The notes under the pieces: model-generated
Seen by the model: the letters and a program-made list of their open reading frames with translations, nothing else
What the model was told of the DNA's origin: nothing
Databases searched by the model: none
DNA from: an uncultured Thermomicrobiales bacterium
Lineage (GTDB): Bacteria; Chloroflexota; Chloroflexia; Thermomicrobiales; UBA6265
DNA: 37,257 nt
Assembly: GCA_902806345.1 (NCBI GenBank)
Contig: CADCWF010000078.1
Coordinates: forward strand, 1-37,257
Direction of reading: 5' to 3'
Part shown: piece by piece, positions 25,938-33,737 of the stretch
Position numbering within the stretch: position 1 is the first letter of the stretch
Layout: each line of letters begins with the position of its first letter
Position numbers and translations under genes: made by a program

Positions 25938-26837
25938 TCAAGCCTCGCGCAGAATGGGTCTCGTCAGGCAGGTCGGGCCTCCGGCGCGATTGTGGGAAAT
26001 CTCGGAACCCTCGTAGGCCAGCACCTCGCACCCGGCCGCTTCCAGCCGGGTGCGGGTGACCGGGCTGCCGTCGCAGAGAAGCACCTTCATCGGGGCCAGG
26101 GCCAGCACGTTGCAGCCAAGCGTCTCGAACTCCTCGTCCGGCACCTCGATGAACCGGATCGAGCGGCGACCCAACTCCTCGACGAACGGCGTTGCCATCA
26201 ACCGCGGATAGACCACCGCGGCGTCGTCCGCGATCGGGCTGACGAGGCTCATCAGATGGAGGCACTCCCCGGGACCGCGCCAATGGGGCAACTCGCTCCG
26301 GAGCACGTCGACACCGATCTGCTGCAGGATGCGGCGGAGCTGGTCGATGCCCTCCTCGTTCGTCCGGTAGCCGCGACCCACGGCCAGGGTGTGGTGGTCG
26401 AGCCAGAGGGTGTCGCCGCCCTCGACCGTTCCCGGTGCCTCGATCCTGCCGAGGATCGGGATCCCGAGGTCGGCGTAGCTCCGCCGGTGGAGGGCGACCT
26501 CGACCCGCCGCAGGGGTTTGCCGGGTCGGAGCAGCACCGCCCCGGCGTCGGTCATGATCGATGGATCGTAGGCGAAGATCGCATCGAGCTGACCCGCCCC
26601 GTCGGGCCCCGTCTCGATCACCTCCGCCCCAGCCTCATGTAGGAGCGAGACGAACCCGGCGTGCTGGCGCTCGGCCGCCTCGTGGTCGACGGGGCGCGGA
26701 TAGCCGAACGCGACGGCATCGCCGACCTCTGCCTGGGGGGCTGGCTTGCGCACCATGACCCGTCGGAGCGGCGCGGTCATCGAATGCCCGCCGAATCGCT
26801 GGGTAGCCGTTCCCACGGGCGGCGTCATCGTCTGCAC
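25938..26837 (-). CDS. DDAH / arginine deiminase-like amidinohydrolase
   Basis: Cytoplasmic guanidine-modifying enzyme fold, about 299 residues. The catalytic pattern of dimethylarginine dimethylaminohydrolases is visible: the EGGD loop (139-142), then VGRGYRTNEEGIDQL, a histidine in CLHLMSLVSPI (about His194) and the nucleophilic cysteine in GGPTCLTRPI (about Cys290). Hydrolysis of N-methylated arginine or arginine to citrulline is the family reaction. The GTG at 26837 has GGGAGG at 7 bases; ATG 26828 is the alternative. A TAGGAT element with a TG extension lies at 26884-26889. The gene sits head of the polyamine-type transporter cluster, 165 bases from potD, which fits arginine or guanidine catabolism. 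It is divergent from larC. Confidence 0.85.
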   Translation of the reverse strand: MQTMTPPVGTATQRFGGHSMTAPLRRVMVRKPAPQAEVGDAVAFGYPRPVDHEAAERQHAGFVSLLHEAGAEVIETGPDGAGQLDAIFAYDPSIMTDAGAVLLRPGKPLRRVEVALHRRSYADLGIPILGRIEAPGTVEGGDTLWLDHHTLAVGRGYRTNEEGIDQLRRILQQIGVDVLRSELPHWRGPGECLHLMSLVSPIADDAAVVYPRLMATPFVEELGRRSIRFIEVPDEEFETLGCNVLALAPMKVLLCDGSPVTRTRLEAAGCEVLAYEGSEISHNRAGGPTCLTRPILREA

Positions 26838-26981
26838 AGGACCTCCTCCCGTTCCCGGTGCCTCCAAATACCGTCGATCTTCGATCCTAGCACGGTAGCC
26901 GCGACCTCCCGCCGGTATTCCGAGCCGGGGGACCAGCGACGACGGGCGGCCGCGACAACAGGTTGGGGCGCCGCCGTCTGC

Positions 26982-26987
26982 TACGCT
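26982..26987 (+). promoter_or_regulatory. -10 box upstream of larC
   Basis: TACGCT preceded by GC, 65 bases before the GTG of larC. No convincing -35 at the right distance. Matches the GCTA-Y-N-CT style seen upstream of other genes. Confidence 0.3.
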
Positions 26988-27051
26988 CTCGCCGGGTCGC
27001 CGGACCACGGCTGCTCGCTCCCTCCGCGCGGCAACGATTCGAGGTGACGGC

Positions 27052-28314
27052 GTGCGCGTCATCCTGTTCGACCCCTTCTCGGGCGCCAGCGGCGACATGA
27101 TCCTCGGCGCCCTCATCGACCTCGGACTCGACGCCAACCGCCTCCGGGCCGAACTCGGCCGGTTGCCGCTCGACCCGTTCGATCTCGACATCGCCTCCGT
27201 TAATCGACACGGTCTCGCCGGAACCAGGTGTCGTGTGGTCGTCCACGAGGAGCGAGAACCGCGCAACTGGGCGGCGATCCGCGACCTCCTCGCGACCTCG
27301 TCGCTGCCGCCCGCCGTTCGCGCCCAGGCGCTCGCCATCTTTGCTCGCCTCGCTGAGGCGGAAGCGGCCGTCCACGGCACCACGGTCGACGATGTCCATT
27401 TCCACGAGGTCGGGGGCACCGACGCCGTCGTCGATATCACCGGGACCTGCCTTGGCCTGTCGTTGCTCGGCGTGGAGCGGGTCTACTCCGAGCCGCCAAG
27501 CCTGGGCTCTGGCTGGGTGCAGGCGGCTCACGGCCCACTGCCCGTTCCCGCGCCGGCCGTCGCCGACCTGCTTGCCCGCGCCAGCGCTCCGGTGGCCACC
27601 GCCTCGCCCGTGCAGGCGAACGTGCCCGGTGAGCTCCTGACCCCGACCGGGGCCGCGATCCTAACCGTCCTTGCCGAGTTCGAGCGGCCCGGGTTCGCCC
27701 CGTCGGCCATCGGTTACGGGTTCGGCGAAAAGGAGATGCCGTGGCCGAACGCACTCCGGGCGTGGCTGGGGGAGATCGACGCGACCGAAGACGCCGTGGC
27801 CGACGAGGTCCTGCTCGAGACCAACATCGACGACATGAATCCGCAATTCACCGAGCTGCTCGTCGAGCGCCTCTTCGCCGCCGGAGCGCTCGACGCGTGG
27901 CTGACGCCGGTGGTGATGAAGAAGGGGCGGCTGGGGGTCGTCGTCTCCGTCCTCTGCCCGGCCGAGCGGCAGCGCGATCTGGTGGACCTCCTGGTCGAGC
28001 AAACCACCACCCTCGGCGTCCGCTCCCGCCCGGTTGAACGGGTCAAAGCGGTGCGCCGCTTCGAGACGGCGACGACCCGCTGGGGCGAGGTTCGGCTCAA
28101 GCTGCGCGGCTGGCGCGGACGGGTGATCGACGCGGCGCCGGAGTACGACGATTGCCTCGAGTTGGCCCGCTCGGCCGACGTGCCGATCCGCGAGGTGTGG
28201 AACGAAGCCCACCGGATGGGCGAGGTGTTCGTCGGGCAGCGGTGGTCGCCCGACCGGACGCCGAGCCTGCGGGTCGTTCCGCCGCCGCCGCCGATCCCGA
28301 TCGATGATCGCTGA
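27052..28314 (+). CDS. larC: nickel pincer cofactor biosynthesis protein LarC
   Basis: Inserts nickel into the pyridinium thiocarboxylate pincer that serves lactate racemase LarA and relatives. CTP-dependent cyclometallase, 420 residues, with the full family profile. The N-terminal block VILFDPFSGASGDMILGALIDLG is followed by the EVGGTDAVVDITG and ETNIDDMNPQ motifs and a KKGRLG segment. In Lactobacillus plantarum the gene is split by programmed frameshifting into larC1/C2; here it is one uninterrupted frame. Start GTG 27052 has GAGGTGA at short spacing. No larA, larB or larE is in the window, so the cofactor's client enzyme is elsewhere or unknown. Converges on the gene at 28353. Confidence 0.92.
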   Translation: MRVILFDPFSGASGDMILGALIDLGLDANRLRAELGRLPLDPFDLDIASVNRHGLAGTRCRVVVHEEREPRNWAAIRDLLATSSLPPAVRAQALAIFARLAEAEAAVHGTTVDDVHFHEVGGTDAVVDITGTCLGLSLLGVERVYSEPPSLGSGWVQAAHGPLPVPAPAVADLLARASAPVATASPVQANVPGELLTPTGAAILTVLAEFERPGFAPSAIGYGFGEKEMPWPNALRAWLGEIDATEDAVADEVLLETNIDDMNPQFTELLVERLFAAGALDAWLTPVVMKKGRLGVVVSVLCPAERQRDLVDLLVEQTTTLGVRSRPVERVKAVRRFETATTRWGEVRLKLRGWRGRVIDAAPEYDDCLELARSADVPIREVWNEAHRMGEVFVGQRWSPDRTPSLRVVPPPPPIPIDDR

Positions 28315-28330
28315 CCCGTGGTCGTGATCG

Positions 28331-28347
28331 GGCCGGCGAAGCCGACC
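28331..28347. terminator. short hairpin between converging genes
   Basis: GGCCGGC (28331-28337) and GCCGACC (28341-28347) pair with one G-T wobble around GAA, between the larC stop and the stop of the zinc-ribbon protein. No T-run on either side. Confidence 0.4.
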
Positions 28348-28352
28348 GTCGA

Positions 28353-28901
28353 TTAGCGGAAGCGAACCCAGGCGATGGCGATGGGCAACGCCATGAACAG
28401 CAGGTCCGGCACCAGCCGCAGGTAGAGACCCCGCTGGAGGCGAGGAGTGAACTGGTTGACCTCGCCCAGGTCGACGCCGAGTTGGCGGGCGACCACCCAC
28501 CGACTGACGACGATGCCGAGGATCACAGCCCCGACCGCGAACGCCTGTAGGGTCGGCCCGCGCCAGCCGGGGACGACCTTGGCCATCGCCTCGACGCCGC
28601 CGAAGCCGAGCAACAGCGCGAGGTAAAACCCCCACTCCGGGGCAAGCCCCCAGAGTACGCCGACCGGGACGGCCACCAACAGCCCGACGCCCCCGGCGCG
28701 GACGAGTTTTTCGGTTTCCAGTGCGCCACGCACCGCCGTCCCGGTGCAGGCAGGGCAGCGCATCCCCACCGGCGTCCGTACCCCGCAGCGGGGGCAGATC
28801 GGCGTCCCACAGCGCGAGCAGCGCAGCAGCGTCTCGACCTCGGGGTGGTAGGTGCAGCGGACAGCAACGGGTCCGGCGCTCGTTTCGTCCGTGGCGGTCA
28901 T
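28353..28901 (-). CDS. membrane protein with N-terminal B-box-like zinc ribbon
   Basis: Encodes 182 residues from the ATG at 28901. Residues 14-53 read VRCTYHPEVETLLRCSRCGTP followed by C-x-x-C and a second RC-x-x-C. This is a zinc-binding module (Cys16, His19, Cys28, Cys31, Cys36, Cys39, Cys49, Cys52) often seen in front of rhomboid or other membrane domains in Chloroflexota. Three or four membrane segments follow (about 71-84, 91-105, 119-134, 166-178). No rhomboid serine-histidine pair is present, so a protease role is not supported. The open frame extends to 29042 without coding character. Function unknown. Confidence 0.75.
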   Translation of the reverse strand: MTATDETSAGPVAVRCTYHPEVETLLRCSRCGTPICPRCGVRTPVGMRCPACTGTAVRGALETEKLVRAGGVGLLVAVPVGVLWGLAPEWGFYLALLLGFGGVEAMAKVVPGWRGPTLQAFAVGAVILGIVVSRWVVARQLGVDLGEVNQFTPRLQRGLYLRLVPDLLFMALPIAIAWVRFR

Positions 28902-29051
28902 CGCCTGTGCCTGTCGATCGGGCGCCGAGCCGATCGACGCTTCGCGGGTGGTTGGTCCCCTAAGCATACGCGAGCGCGACCCGGTTACCGTCTCCCGATA
29001 CCGGCGCCGTTGCCCGATGGGGTGCGATCCGAACCGAACCAACCAGGGCGG

Positions 29052-31139
29052 CTACCTGAAGCCGCCCCCGCCGCCACCTCCGCCGCCGAAGCCACCGCCC
29101 CCGCCGCCGCCGAAACCACCGCCGCCGCTGAATCCGCCGAAGCCGCCCCGACCGCCGCCCGACGACGTGAAGGCTCGCCCGGCGGCGTTGAAGAGGTCGA
29201 AGAGGCCGCCGCTGGCGCCCTGGAGGGAGCGGCCAAAGGTGTCGCTCGCGTCCTGGAGGTCACCGCCGCCCCCGCCCCAGCCGCCGACCGGACCCGCCTC
29301 CCCACCGCCGAAGTCCCCGCCGCGAGGGGCAGCTCCCTGGCCCCCCCAGAATGGTCCGCCGCCGCCGACCACGACGACCGGCCCGCCACGCCCCGAACCA
29401 GGACCGAACGGAGAGCCGATGGGACCGAGCGCGGGACCGAACCAGGCGGGCGCCGTCGTCCGGACCGAGGCGAACTTGTCGACCCACGACCGTTCGAGCC
29501 CGAACGCGACCGCGTACGGCAGGTAGCGCTCGAAGACCGTCTGCGCCTCGCCCAGGTCCTCGTACTTCTCGATGTCGTCCAGGTACCGCCGGAACGCGCT
29601 CCACCTGGCGGACGCCTCCGCCCCCTCCCGCGTTTTCCGCGGCATCGCGTTGGAGAGCAGGAACAGCGTCGCTGCCAGCGCGGCGACGACCAGCACCGGC
29701 AGCCAGACGAGGGTCGCGACCTCGGCGAGCGCCCCCATGGCGAAACAACCGCCGATCAGGGCGACGGCGACGCCGATCGCACCTGCTCGCCGCCACCGGT
29801 TCCGCGTCGCCTCGGGCGATCCGACGAAGTAGCCGCGGTCGACGAGCTCCTGGTAGAGGTCCGCCGCGATCGCGGCCTGGGCCAGCTCGAACCGCTCCTT
29901 GACCTGGCTCAACTGGACCGATTCGTTCGGTTCCAGGTTGCTGCCGAACAGAGCCTGGAGCAGTCGCCGCTCGAACGCCGCCAACGGTGCATCGGTCTGG
30001 AGCAAGGTGAAGGTGAAATCGCGGCCGCCGCCCAGGACCGCGGGGCGACCGCTCCCCTTCTCCTCGATCCGCATCACCCCCCGCCGCCCGAGGTCGACGA
30101 GCGTCGCGATGATGTCGTGGTCGTTCGCCCGCTCGTCGAGCAGCGCCCCGGCGGCGCCCGGCGGCAGGTCGTCCGGCGGCACCGCCGTGAACGCCGCGAC
30201 CAGTCCAACCTGGGGGTCGCGCCCGCGGGCGAACCAGGTGGCGAAGATGGCCAACCCGCCGCCGATCGCGAGCAGCAAGGCGAGACCAGCGAGGAGGAGA
30301 TCCCAGACGGCCCCCCGTTCGGCCTGTTCGGCGACTCGAGCCTCCGCCTCGTCGCTCTGCTGCTGCCAGTCGGGCGCGACCGCCGGCACCAGCGGCGGGA
30401 AGCGGAGGCTCGCCGAGAACTCCTCGCCGCGTCCGAGGTCGCTCGCCTGCCAGGTCCACGTTCGTCCGTCGTCCGTGTGCTCCGCCGGGTCGTCGCCCGG
30501 CAAGATCTGGGTCTGGGCCGGATCGACCGCCTCCGGCAAGACGAACGTGAGCGTGGACTCGCGGACCGGGGCAACCTCGGAGAGGGCTTCACCGACCGCG
30601 ATCCACGAGATCTGCTCGTACGGCGGCTCCTCGTCGAGGTAGACCCGCAGCGCGCCCGACGCGGTGTAGTCGAGGACGAACCGTCGCGTCCGGTCGTAGG
30701 TCGGCGGAAAACTCCAGGCGAGGTGGAGATCGGTGTTGCGGACCTGGTAGGTGTAGGTGTTCGGCTCCGCCGGGTCGAACGCCCCCGGCGAAACGAACTC
30801 GTACGACACGGTTCGGTCGTCCGTCCGCTCGCCGACTCGGATATCGGAGATCGCCTCGACCCGGCCGAGGGCGACATCGCGGAACCCTTCTCGGAAGGGC
30901 CCGCCGGTGAAGGCGACATCGAGCCGCTCCTCGACGGCGAGCTCGCCGTCCTCGAGCAGCTCGACCTCGACGTCGACCCGGGCGAACTCGACCGAGCGGC
31001 TGGTCTGGGCCGCGGTCTGCCAGCTCGTCGCCGGCCCCAGCAGCGTCGCCAACCCGATCAGCAGGAGGATCCGCAAGAGTCCGTGCCAATCGATCCGGGG
31101 TTCCTGGTGCGGCAGCCCGTCGCGGGGCATGGTCGCCAT
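29052..31139 (-). CDS. DUF2207-domain membrane protein with Gly/Phe-rich tail
   Basis: Encodes 695 residues from the ATG at 31139 with GGGAGGA 6 bases upstream. An N-terminal hydrophobic segment (about 19-38) acts as signal or anchor. An extracytoplasmic DUF2207 domain follows (about 48-260; EFARVDVEVELLEDGELAVEE is its typical opening). A membrane span lies at about 280-302, then a cytoplasmic domain with LVDLGRRGVMRIEEKGSG, two further spans (about 452-470, 474-495) and a cytoplasmic end. The final 40 or so residues are glycine with scattered phenylalanine and serine. The family is widespread but its role is not known. It is divergent from the Fur-family gene across 147 bases. Confidence 0.87.
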   Translation of the reverse strand: MATMPRDGLPHQEPRIDWHGLLRILLLIGLATLLGPATSWQTAAQTSRSVEFARVDVEVELLEDGELAVEERLDVAFTGGPFREGFRDVALGRVEAISDIRVGERTDDRTVSYEFVSPGAFDPAEPNTYTYQVRNTDLHLAWSFPPTYDRTRRFVLDYTASGALRVYLDEEPPYEQISWIAVGEALSEVAPVRESTLTFVLPEAVDPAQTQILPGDDPAEHTDDGRTWTWQASDLGRGEEFSASLRFPPLVPAVAPDWQQQSDEAEARVAEQAERGAVWDLLLAGLALLLAIGGGLAIFATWFARGRDPQVGLVAAFTAVPPDDLPPGAAGALLDERANDHDIIATLVDLGRRGVMRIEEKGSGRPAVLGGGRDFTFTLLQTDAPLAAFERRLLQALFGSNLEPNESVQLSQVKERFELAQAAIAADLYQELVDRGYFVGSPEATRNRWRRAGAIGVAVALIGGCFAMGALAEVATLVWLPVLVVAALAATLFLLSNAMPRKTREGAEASARWSAFRRYLDDIEKYEDLGEAQTVFERYLPYAVAFGLERSWVDKFASVRTTAPAWFGPALGPIGSPFGPGSGRGGPVVVVGGGGPFWGGQGAAPRGGDFGGGEAGPVGGWGGGGGDLQDASDTFGRSLQGASGGLFDLFNAAGRAFTSSGGGRGGFGGFSGGGGFGGGGGGGFGGGGGGGGGFR

Positions 31140-31269
31140 CGGCTTCCTCCCTTTCGACGGGAGGATACGCCAGGCCACGCCCCGGCTCCATTCCGGCAGC
31201 TTCCACTGCAGGGCCCGGAGCGGTCACCGCCGGGCCGGATGCTGCTCCGCGACTTCGAAGACAGACCGC

Positions 31270-31280
31270 TATGCTACGCT
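31270..31280 (+). promoter_or_regulatory. -10 region directly upstream of the Fur-family gene
   Basis: TATGCT (31270-31275) overlaps TACGCT (31275-31280), with the ATG at 31287 only 6 bases after the second. There is no Shine-Dalgarno, so the transcript may be leaderless or start within a few bases of the ATG. Confidence 0.4.
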
Positions 31281-31286
31281 TCCGGC

Positions 31287-31748
31287 ATGTCCCAGGTGCC
31301 TGACCACGACGCGCCAAGCGTCCCCTCACCCGAGCACGTGGCCGAGCTCCTTGTTCGCCACGGCTATCGCTCGACCGCCCCTCGCCGCGCCGTCGTCGCC
31401 GACGTCCTCGCCCGCGGTCGCCCCTTCACCGCCGAGGAGGTGGTCGCGAACCTCCGCCAGCGCGTCCCCGAGATCGGCCGGGCGACCGTGTACCGCACGC
31501 TTGAGCTCCTCGCCTCGGTCGATGTCCTCAGCCGCGTCCTCCGCTCCGACGGCCACCCGGCCTACATCGCTGGCACCCCCGGCCACCGCCACCACCTGGT
31601 CTGTTCCGACTGCGGAGCGGCGGTGGCCTTCTCGGCCTGCCCGGTGGACGAGCTCGTCCGCGACCTCAGCCGGGACACCCGGTTCAGCATCCAGGGGCAC
31701 CTGCTCGAAGTGTTCGGACTCTGCCCCGAGTGCCAGCCAACGGTCTAA
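31287..31748 (+). CDS. Fur-family metal-responsive repressor (probably Zur-like)
   Basis: Encodes 153 residues, full Fur length. The winged-helix N-terminal half contains HGYRSTAPRRAVVADVL and the recognition helix RATVYRTLELL (66-76). The C-terminal half has HRHHLVCSDCG (His100, His102, His103, Cys106, Cys109) and CPEC (Cys146, Cys149), a structural zinc site and regulatory metal site of the family. It regulates by binding metal and blocking promoters. It sits upstream of a metal ABC transporter whose promoter carries a dyad, so zinc or manganese uptake is the likely target. Which metal cannot be read with confidence. No ribosome binding site precedes the ATG. Confidence 0.88.
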   Translation: MSQVPDHDAPSVPSPEHVAELLVRHGYRSTAPRRAVVADVLARGRPFTAEEVVANLRQRVPEIGRATVYRTLELLASVDVLSRVLRSDGHPAYIAGTPGHRHHLVCSDCGAAVAFSACPVDELVRDLSRDTRFSIQGHLLEVFGLCPECQPTV

Positions 31749-31834
31749 TGGCGCGTGGGGTCTCATTCGTGATCGGTCGTCCGGCGGCCGCTTTGCCGTG
31801 CCCGGCGTTGAAGCACCCGCCAGTGGCGAGGCGG

Positions 31835-31855
31835 CCGCTCCGGGGACCGGAGCGG
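31835..31855 (+). terminator. 9-bp hairpin after the Fur-family gene
   Basis: CCGCTCCGG (31835-31843), loop GGA, CCGGAGCGG (31847-31855). It lies between the regulator and the transporter promoter, so the two are probably separate transcripts. No T-run. Confidence 0.45.
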
Positions 31856-31918
31856 TGGTCACGCTCGCCGCGAACCGGCGTCGAGGGCCACCAGGGCTGC
31901 TCCTAACGAGCGGCACCG

Positions 31919-31945
31919 TTGATTATTGACACGGTGTCTCATCAA
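31919..31945 (+). promoter_or_regulatory. candidate Fur/Zur-family operator over the transporter promoter
   Basis: Nested dyad: TTGAT (31919-31923), GACAC (31928-31932), central G, GTGTC (31934-31938), ATCAA (31941-31945). The outer arms are two bases off strict symmetry. It covers the -35 TTGACA at 31926-31931, where a repressor would block RNA polymerase. Confidence 0.45.
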
Positions 31946-31955
31946 GTGGTAGCGT
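31926..31955 (+). promoter_or_regulatory. promoter of the metal transporter operon, possibly leaderless
   Basis: TTGACA (31926-31931), an 18-base spacer and TAGCGT (31950-31955), with ATG at 31963 where transcription would begin. No Shine-Dalgarno precedes the ATG. Confidence 0.5.
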
Positions 31956-31962
31956 CTGACCC

Positions 31963-32778
31963 ATGGCGTTCCTTGCTCCGTCGACGGCCTCCGCATCCCT
32001 CCCGTCGGCCCTGTCCGGGGCGGCCTCCGAACGGCTCCCAAAGACGCGGCTCGAAGCGTGCCGCCTCGGCATCCATTTCGGCGATCGATCGGCGCTGGAA
32101 GCGGTCGATCTGGTCTTCTCCGGCGGTGAAGCCGTCAGCATCCTCGGGCCGAACGGCGCCGGCAAGAGCACGCTCCTGAAAGCGCTCTCCGGGATGCTGC
32201 TGCCGACCCACGGCGAGATCCGCCTCGACGGCCAACCGGTCCGAGGTTGCGACCGCCGGGTGGTGTACGTGCCACAACGCTCGGCGGTGGATTGGACCTT
32301 CCCCATCTCCGTCCTCGATGTCGCCCTGATGGGGATCACCGGCCACCGCTCGCGGTTGCGCCCGTTCTCGGCGACCGAGCGTGGAACCGCCCGCGACGCA
32401 TTGGCCGCGGTGGGGATGGACCACCTCGCCCGCGTCCAGATCGGTCAACTCTCGGGCGGCCAGCAGCAGCGGGTCTTCCTCGCCCGCGCCCTCCTCCAGG
32501 AGGGGGGAATCTACCTTCTGGACGAGCCGTTCACAGGCGTCGACGTCCCCACCCAGGGACTGCTCGTCGAGCTGTTCGACCGCCTGAAGCGGCGGGGCAG
32601 GATCATCGTCTATGCGACGCACGATCTCGCCCTTGCCGCCACGTCGTCCGACCGCGTCGTGCTCCTCAACCGTCGCCTCGTCGCCGATGGCACCCCGGCG
32701 GCCGTCCTGACGCCGGACCACCTGCGTCGCGCGTTCGGCGGTCAGGCGGTCGTGCCATTCTCCGGGATGACCGCGTGA
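31963..32778 (+). CDS. metal ABC transporter ATP-binding protein (ZnuC/MntB-type)
   Basis: Drives uptake of zinc, manganese or iron through the permease encoded next. 271 residues with Walker A LGPNGAGKST (about 64-73), the YVPQRSAVDWTFPISVLDVALMG region characteristic of metal-chelate importers, signature LSGGQQQR, Walker B YLLDEP and ATHDLALA. An N-terminal extension of about 30 residues with low complexity precedes the domain. Starts at ATG 31963 close to its promoter. The stop overlaps the permease GTG by 4 bases. No binding protein (ZnuA) is in the operon, so it must be encoded elsewhere. Confidence 0.88.
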   Translation: MAFLAPSTASASLPSALSGAASERLPKTRLEACRLGIHFGDRSALEAVDLVFSGGEAVSILGPNGAGKSTLLKALSGMLLPTHGEIRLDGQPVRGCDRRVVYVPQRSAVDWTFPISVLDVALMGITGHRSRLRPFSATERGTARDALAAVGMDHLARVQIGQLSGGQQQRVFLARALLQEGGIYLLDEPFTGVDVPTQGLLVELFDRLKRRGRIIVYATHDLALAATSSDRVVLLNRRLVADGTPAAVLTPDHLRRAFGGQAVVPFSGMTA

Positions 32779-33737
32779 GCGGCCTCGCCTGGCTAGTCGA
32801 ACCGTTCGCCCACGGCTTCATGGTCCGCGCCACGCTGGCAATCTTCATCGTCGGCATCGTCTGCGGCGTCATCGGGGTCTTCGTCACGCTGCGCGGACTG
32901 GCGTTCATGGGCGACGCCCTTGCCCACGCCATCTTCCCCGGCGTCGTCATCGCGTTCGTCCTCGGCGGCAACTATCTGGTCGGTGCCCTGGTCGCGGCAA
33001 CGCTCGTCTCGCTCGGCATCGGCGTCATCGGCCAAACCGGCCGCCTCTCCAACGACACCGCGATCGGTGTTCTCTTCGCCGGCGCCTTCGCCCTCGGGGT
33101 GGCGATCATCTCGACCCAAGAGACCTTCGCCCGCGACGTCACCGGGTTCCTCTTCGGCTCGATCCTGGGCGTCGGCCGCGATGACCTCCTGCTCTCGGCC
33201 GCGATCGGTCTCGGCGTGCTGCTGCTCATGCTCCTCTTCCGGCGGGAGCTGACCACGGTCGCCTTCGACCGCACCTTCGCCGCCTCGGTCGGGATGAATC
33301 TTTGGGCCTGGGACCAACTATTCCTGCTCCTCCTGTCCCTCTCGATCGTGGTTTCATTGCAGACTGTCGGCAACATCCTCGTCCTGGCGATGCTGGTCAC
33401 GCCGGCGGCGACGGCCCGCCTCCTCTCCGACCGCCTCCCGGTCGCGCTCGGTCTCGCCGCCCTCATCGGCGCGCTGTCCGGGGTGGCCGGGCTCTACCTC
33501 TCCTACTACGCCGCGTTCGCCTCGGGCTCCAGCGTCGTGCTGGTGGCGACAGCGATCTTCGTGCTGGCGCTGCTGTTCTCGCCGAAAGCGGGTCTCGTGA
33601 CGACGCGGGTGGCCCGTTGGCTCCACCACGGCCACCCGGAGCGCGACCGGTTCCCGGACCGGAGCGACGAGATTGCGGATTACGCGTCCACGCCGGCGGC
33701 CTCGCCCCGCCTCGACGGAGGAATGGAGACAGGATGA
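32775..33737 (+). CDS. metal ABC transporter permease (ZnuB/MntC-type)
   Basis: Inner-membrane permease, 320 residues, ABC-3 family with seven to nine predicted spans (for example LAIFIVGIVCGVIGVFVTL, LVGALVAATLVSLGIGVIG, LLLSLSIVVSLQTVG). The family-typical LRGLAFMGDALAHAIFPGV segment is present. It begins at the GTG at 32775, overlapping the ATPase stop (GTGA), and its stop overlaps the DsrE-like ATG by 4 bases. The last 45 residues are a charged cytoplasmic tail (about 276-320) longer than in E. coli ZnuB. Metal specificity cannot be read from sequence. Confidence 0.88.
   Translation: MSGLAWLVEPFAHGFMVRATLAIFIVGIVCGVIGVFVTLRGLAFMGDALAHAIFPGVVIAFVLGGNYLVGALVAATLVSLGIGVIGQTGRLSNDTAIGVLFAGAFALGVAIISTQETFARDVTGFLFGSILGVGRDDLLLSAAIGLGVLLLMLLFRRELTTVAFDRTFAASVGMNLWAWDQLFLLLLSLSIVVSLQTVGNILVLAMLVTPAATARLLSDRLPVALGLAALIGALSGVAGLYLSYYAAFASGSSVVLVATAIFVLALLFSPKAGLVTTRVARWLHHGHPERDRFPDRSDEIADYASTPAASPRLDGGMETG

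Noticed and set aside
29052..29150. Gly-rich codon repeat as a mobile or tandem DNA repeat
   Set aside because: It codes for the protein tail and stays in frame; no target duplication or unit conservation at the DNA level.
28845..31748. 967-codon plus-strand frame across the DUF2207 gene into the Fur gene
   Set aside because: Only the last 153 codons (31287-31748) are a real gene. The rest is the reverse of the DUF2207 coding sequence with biased composition.
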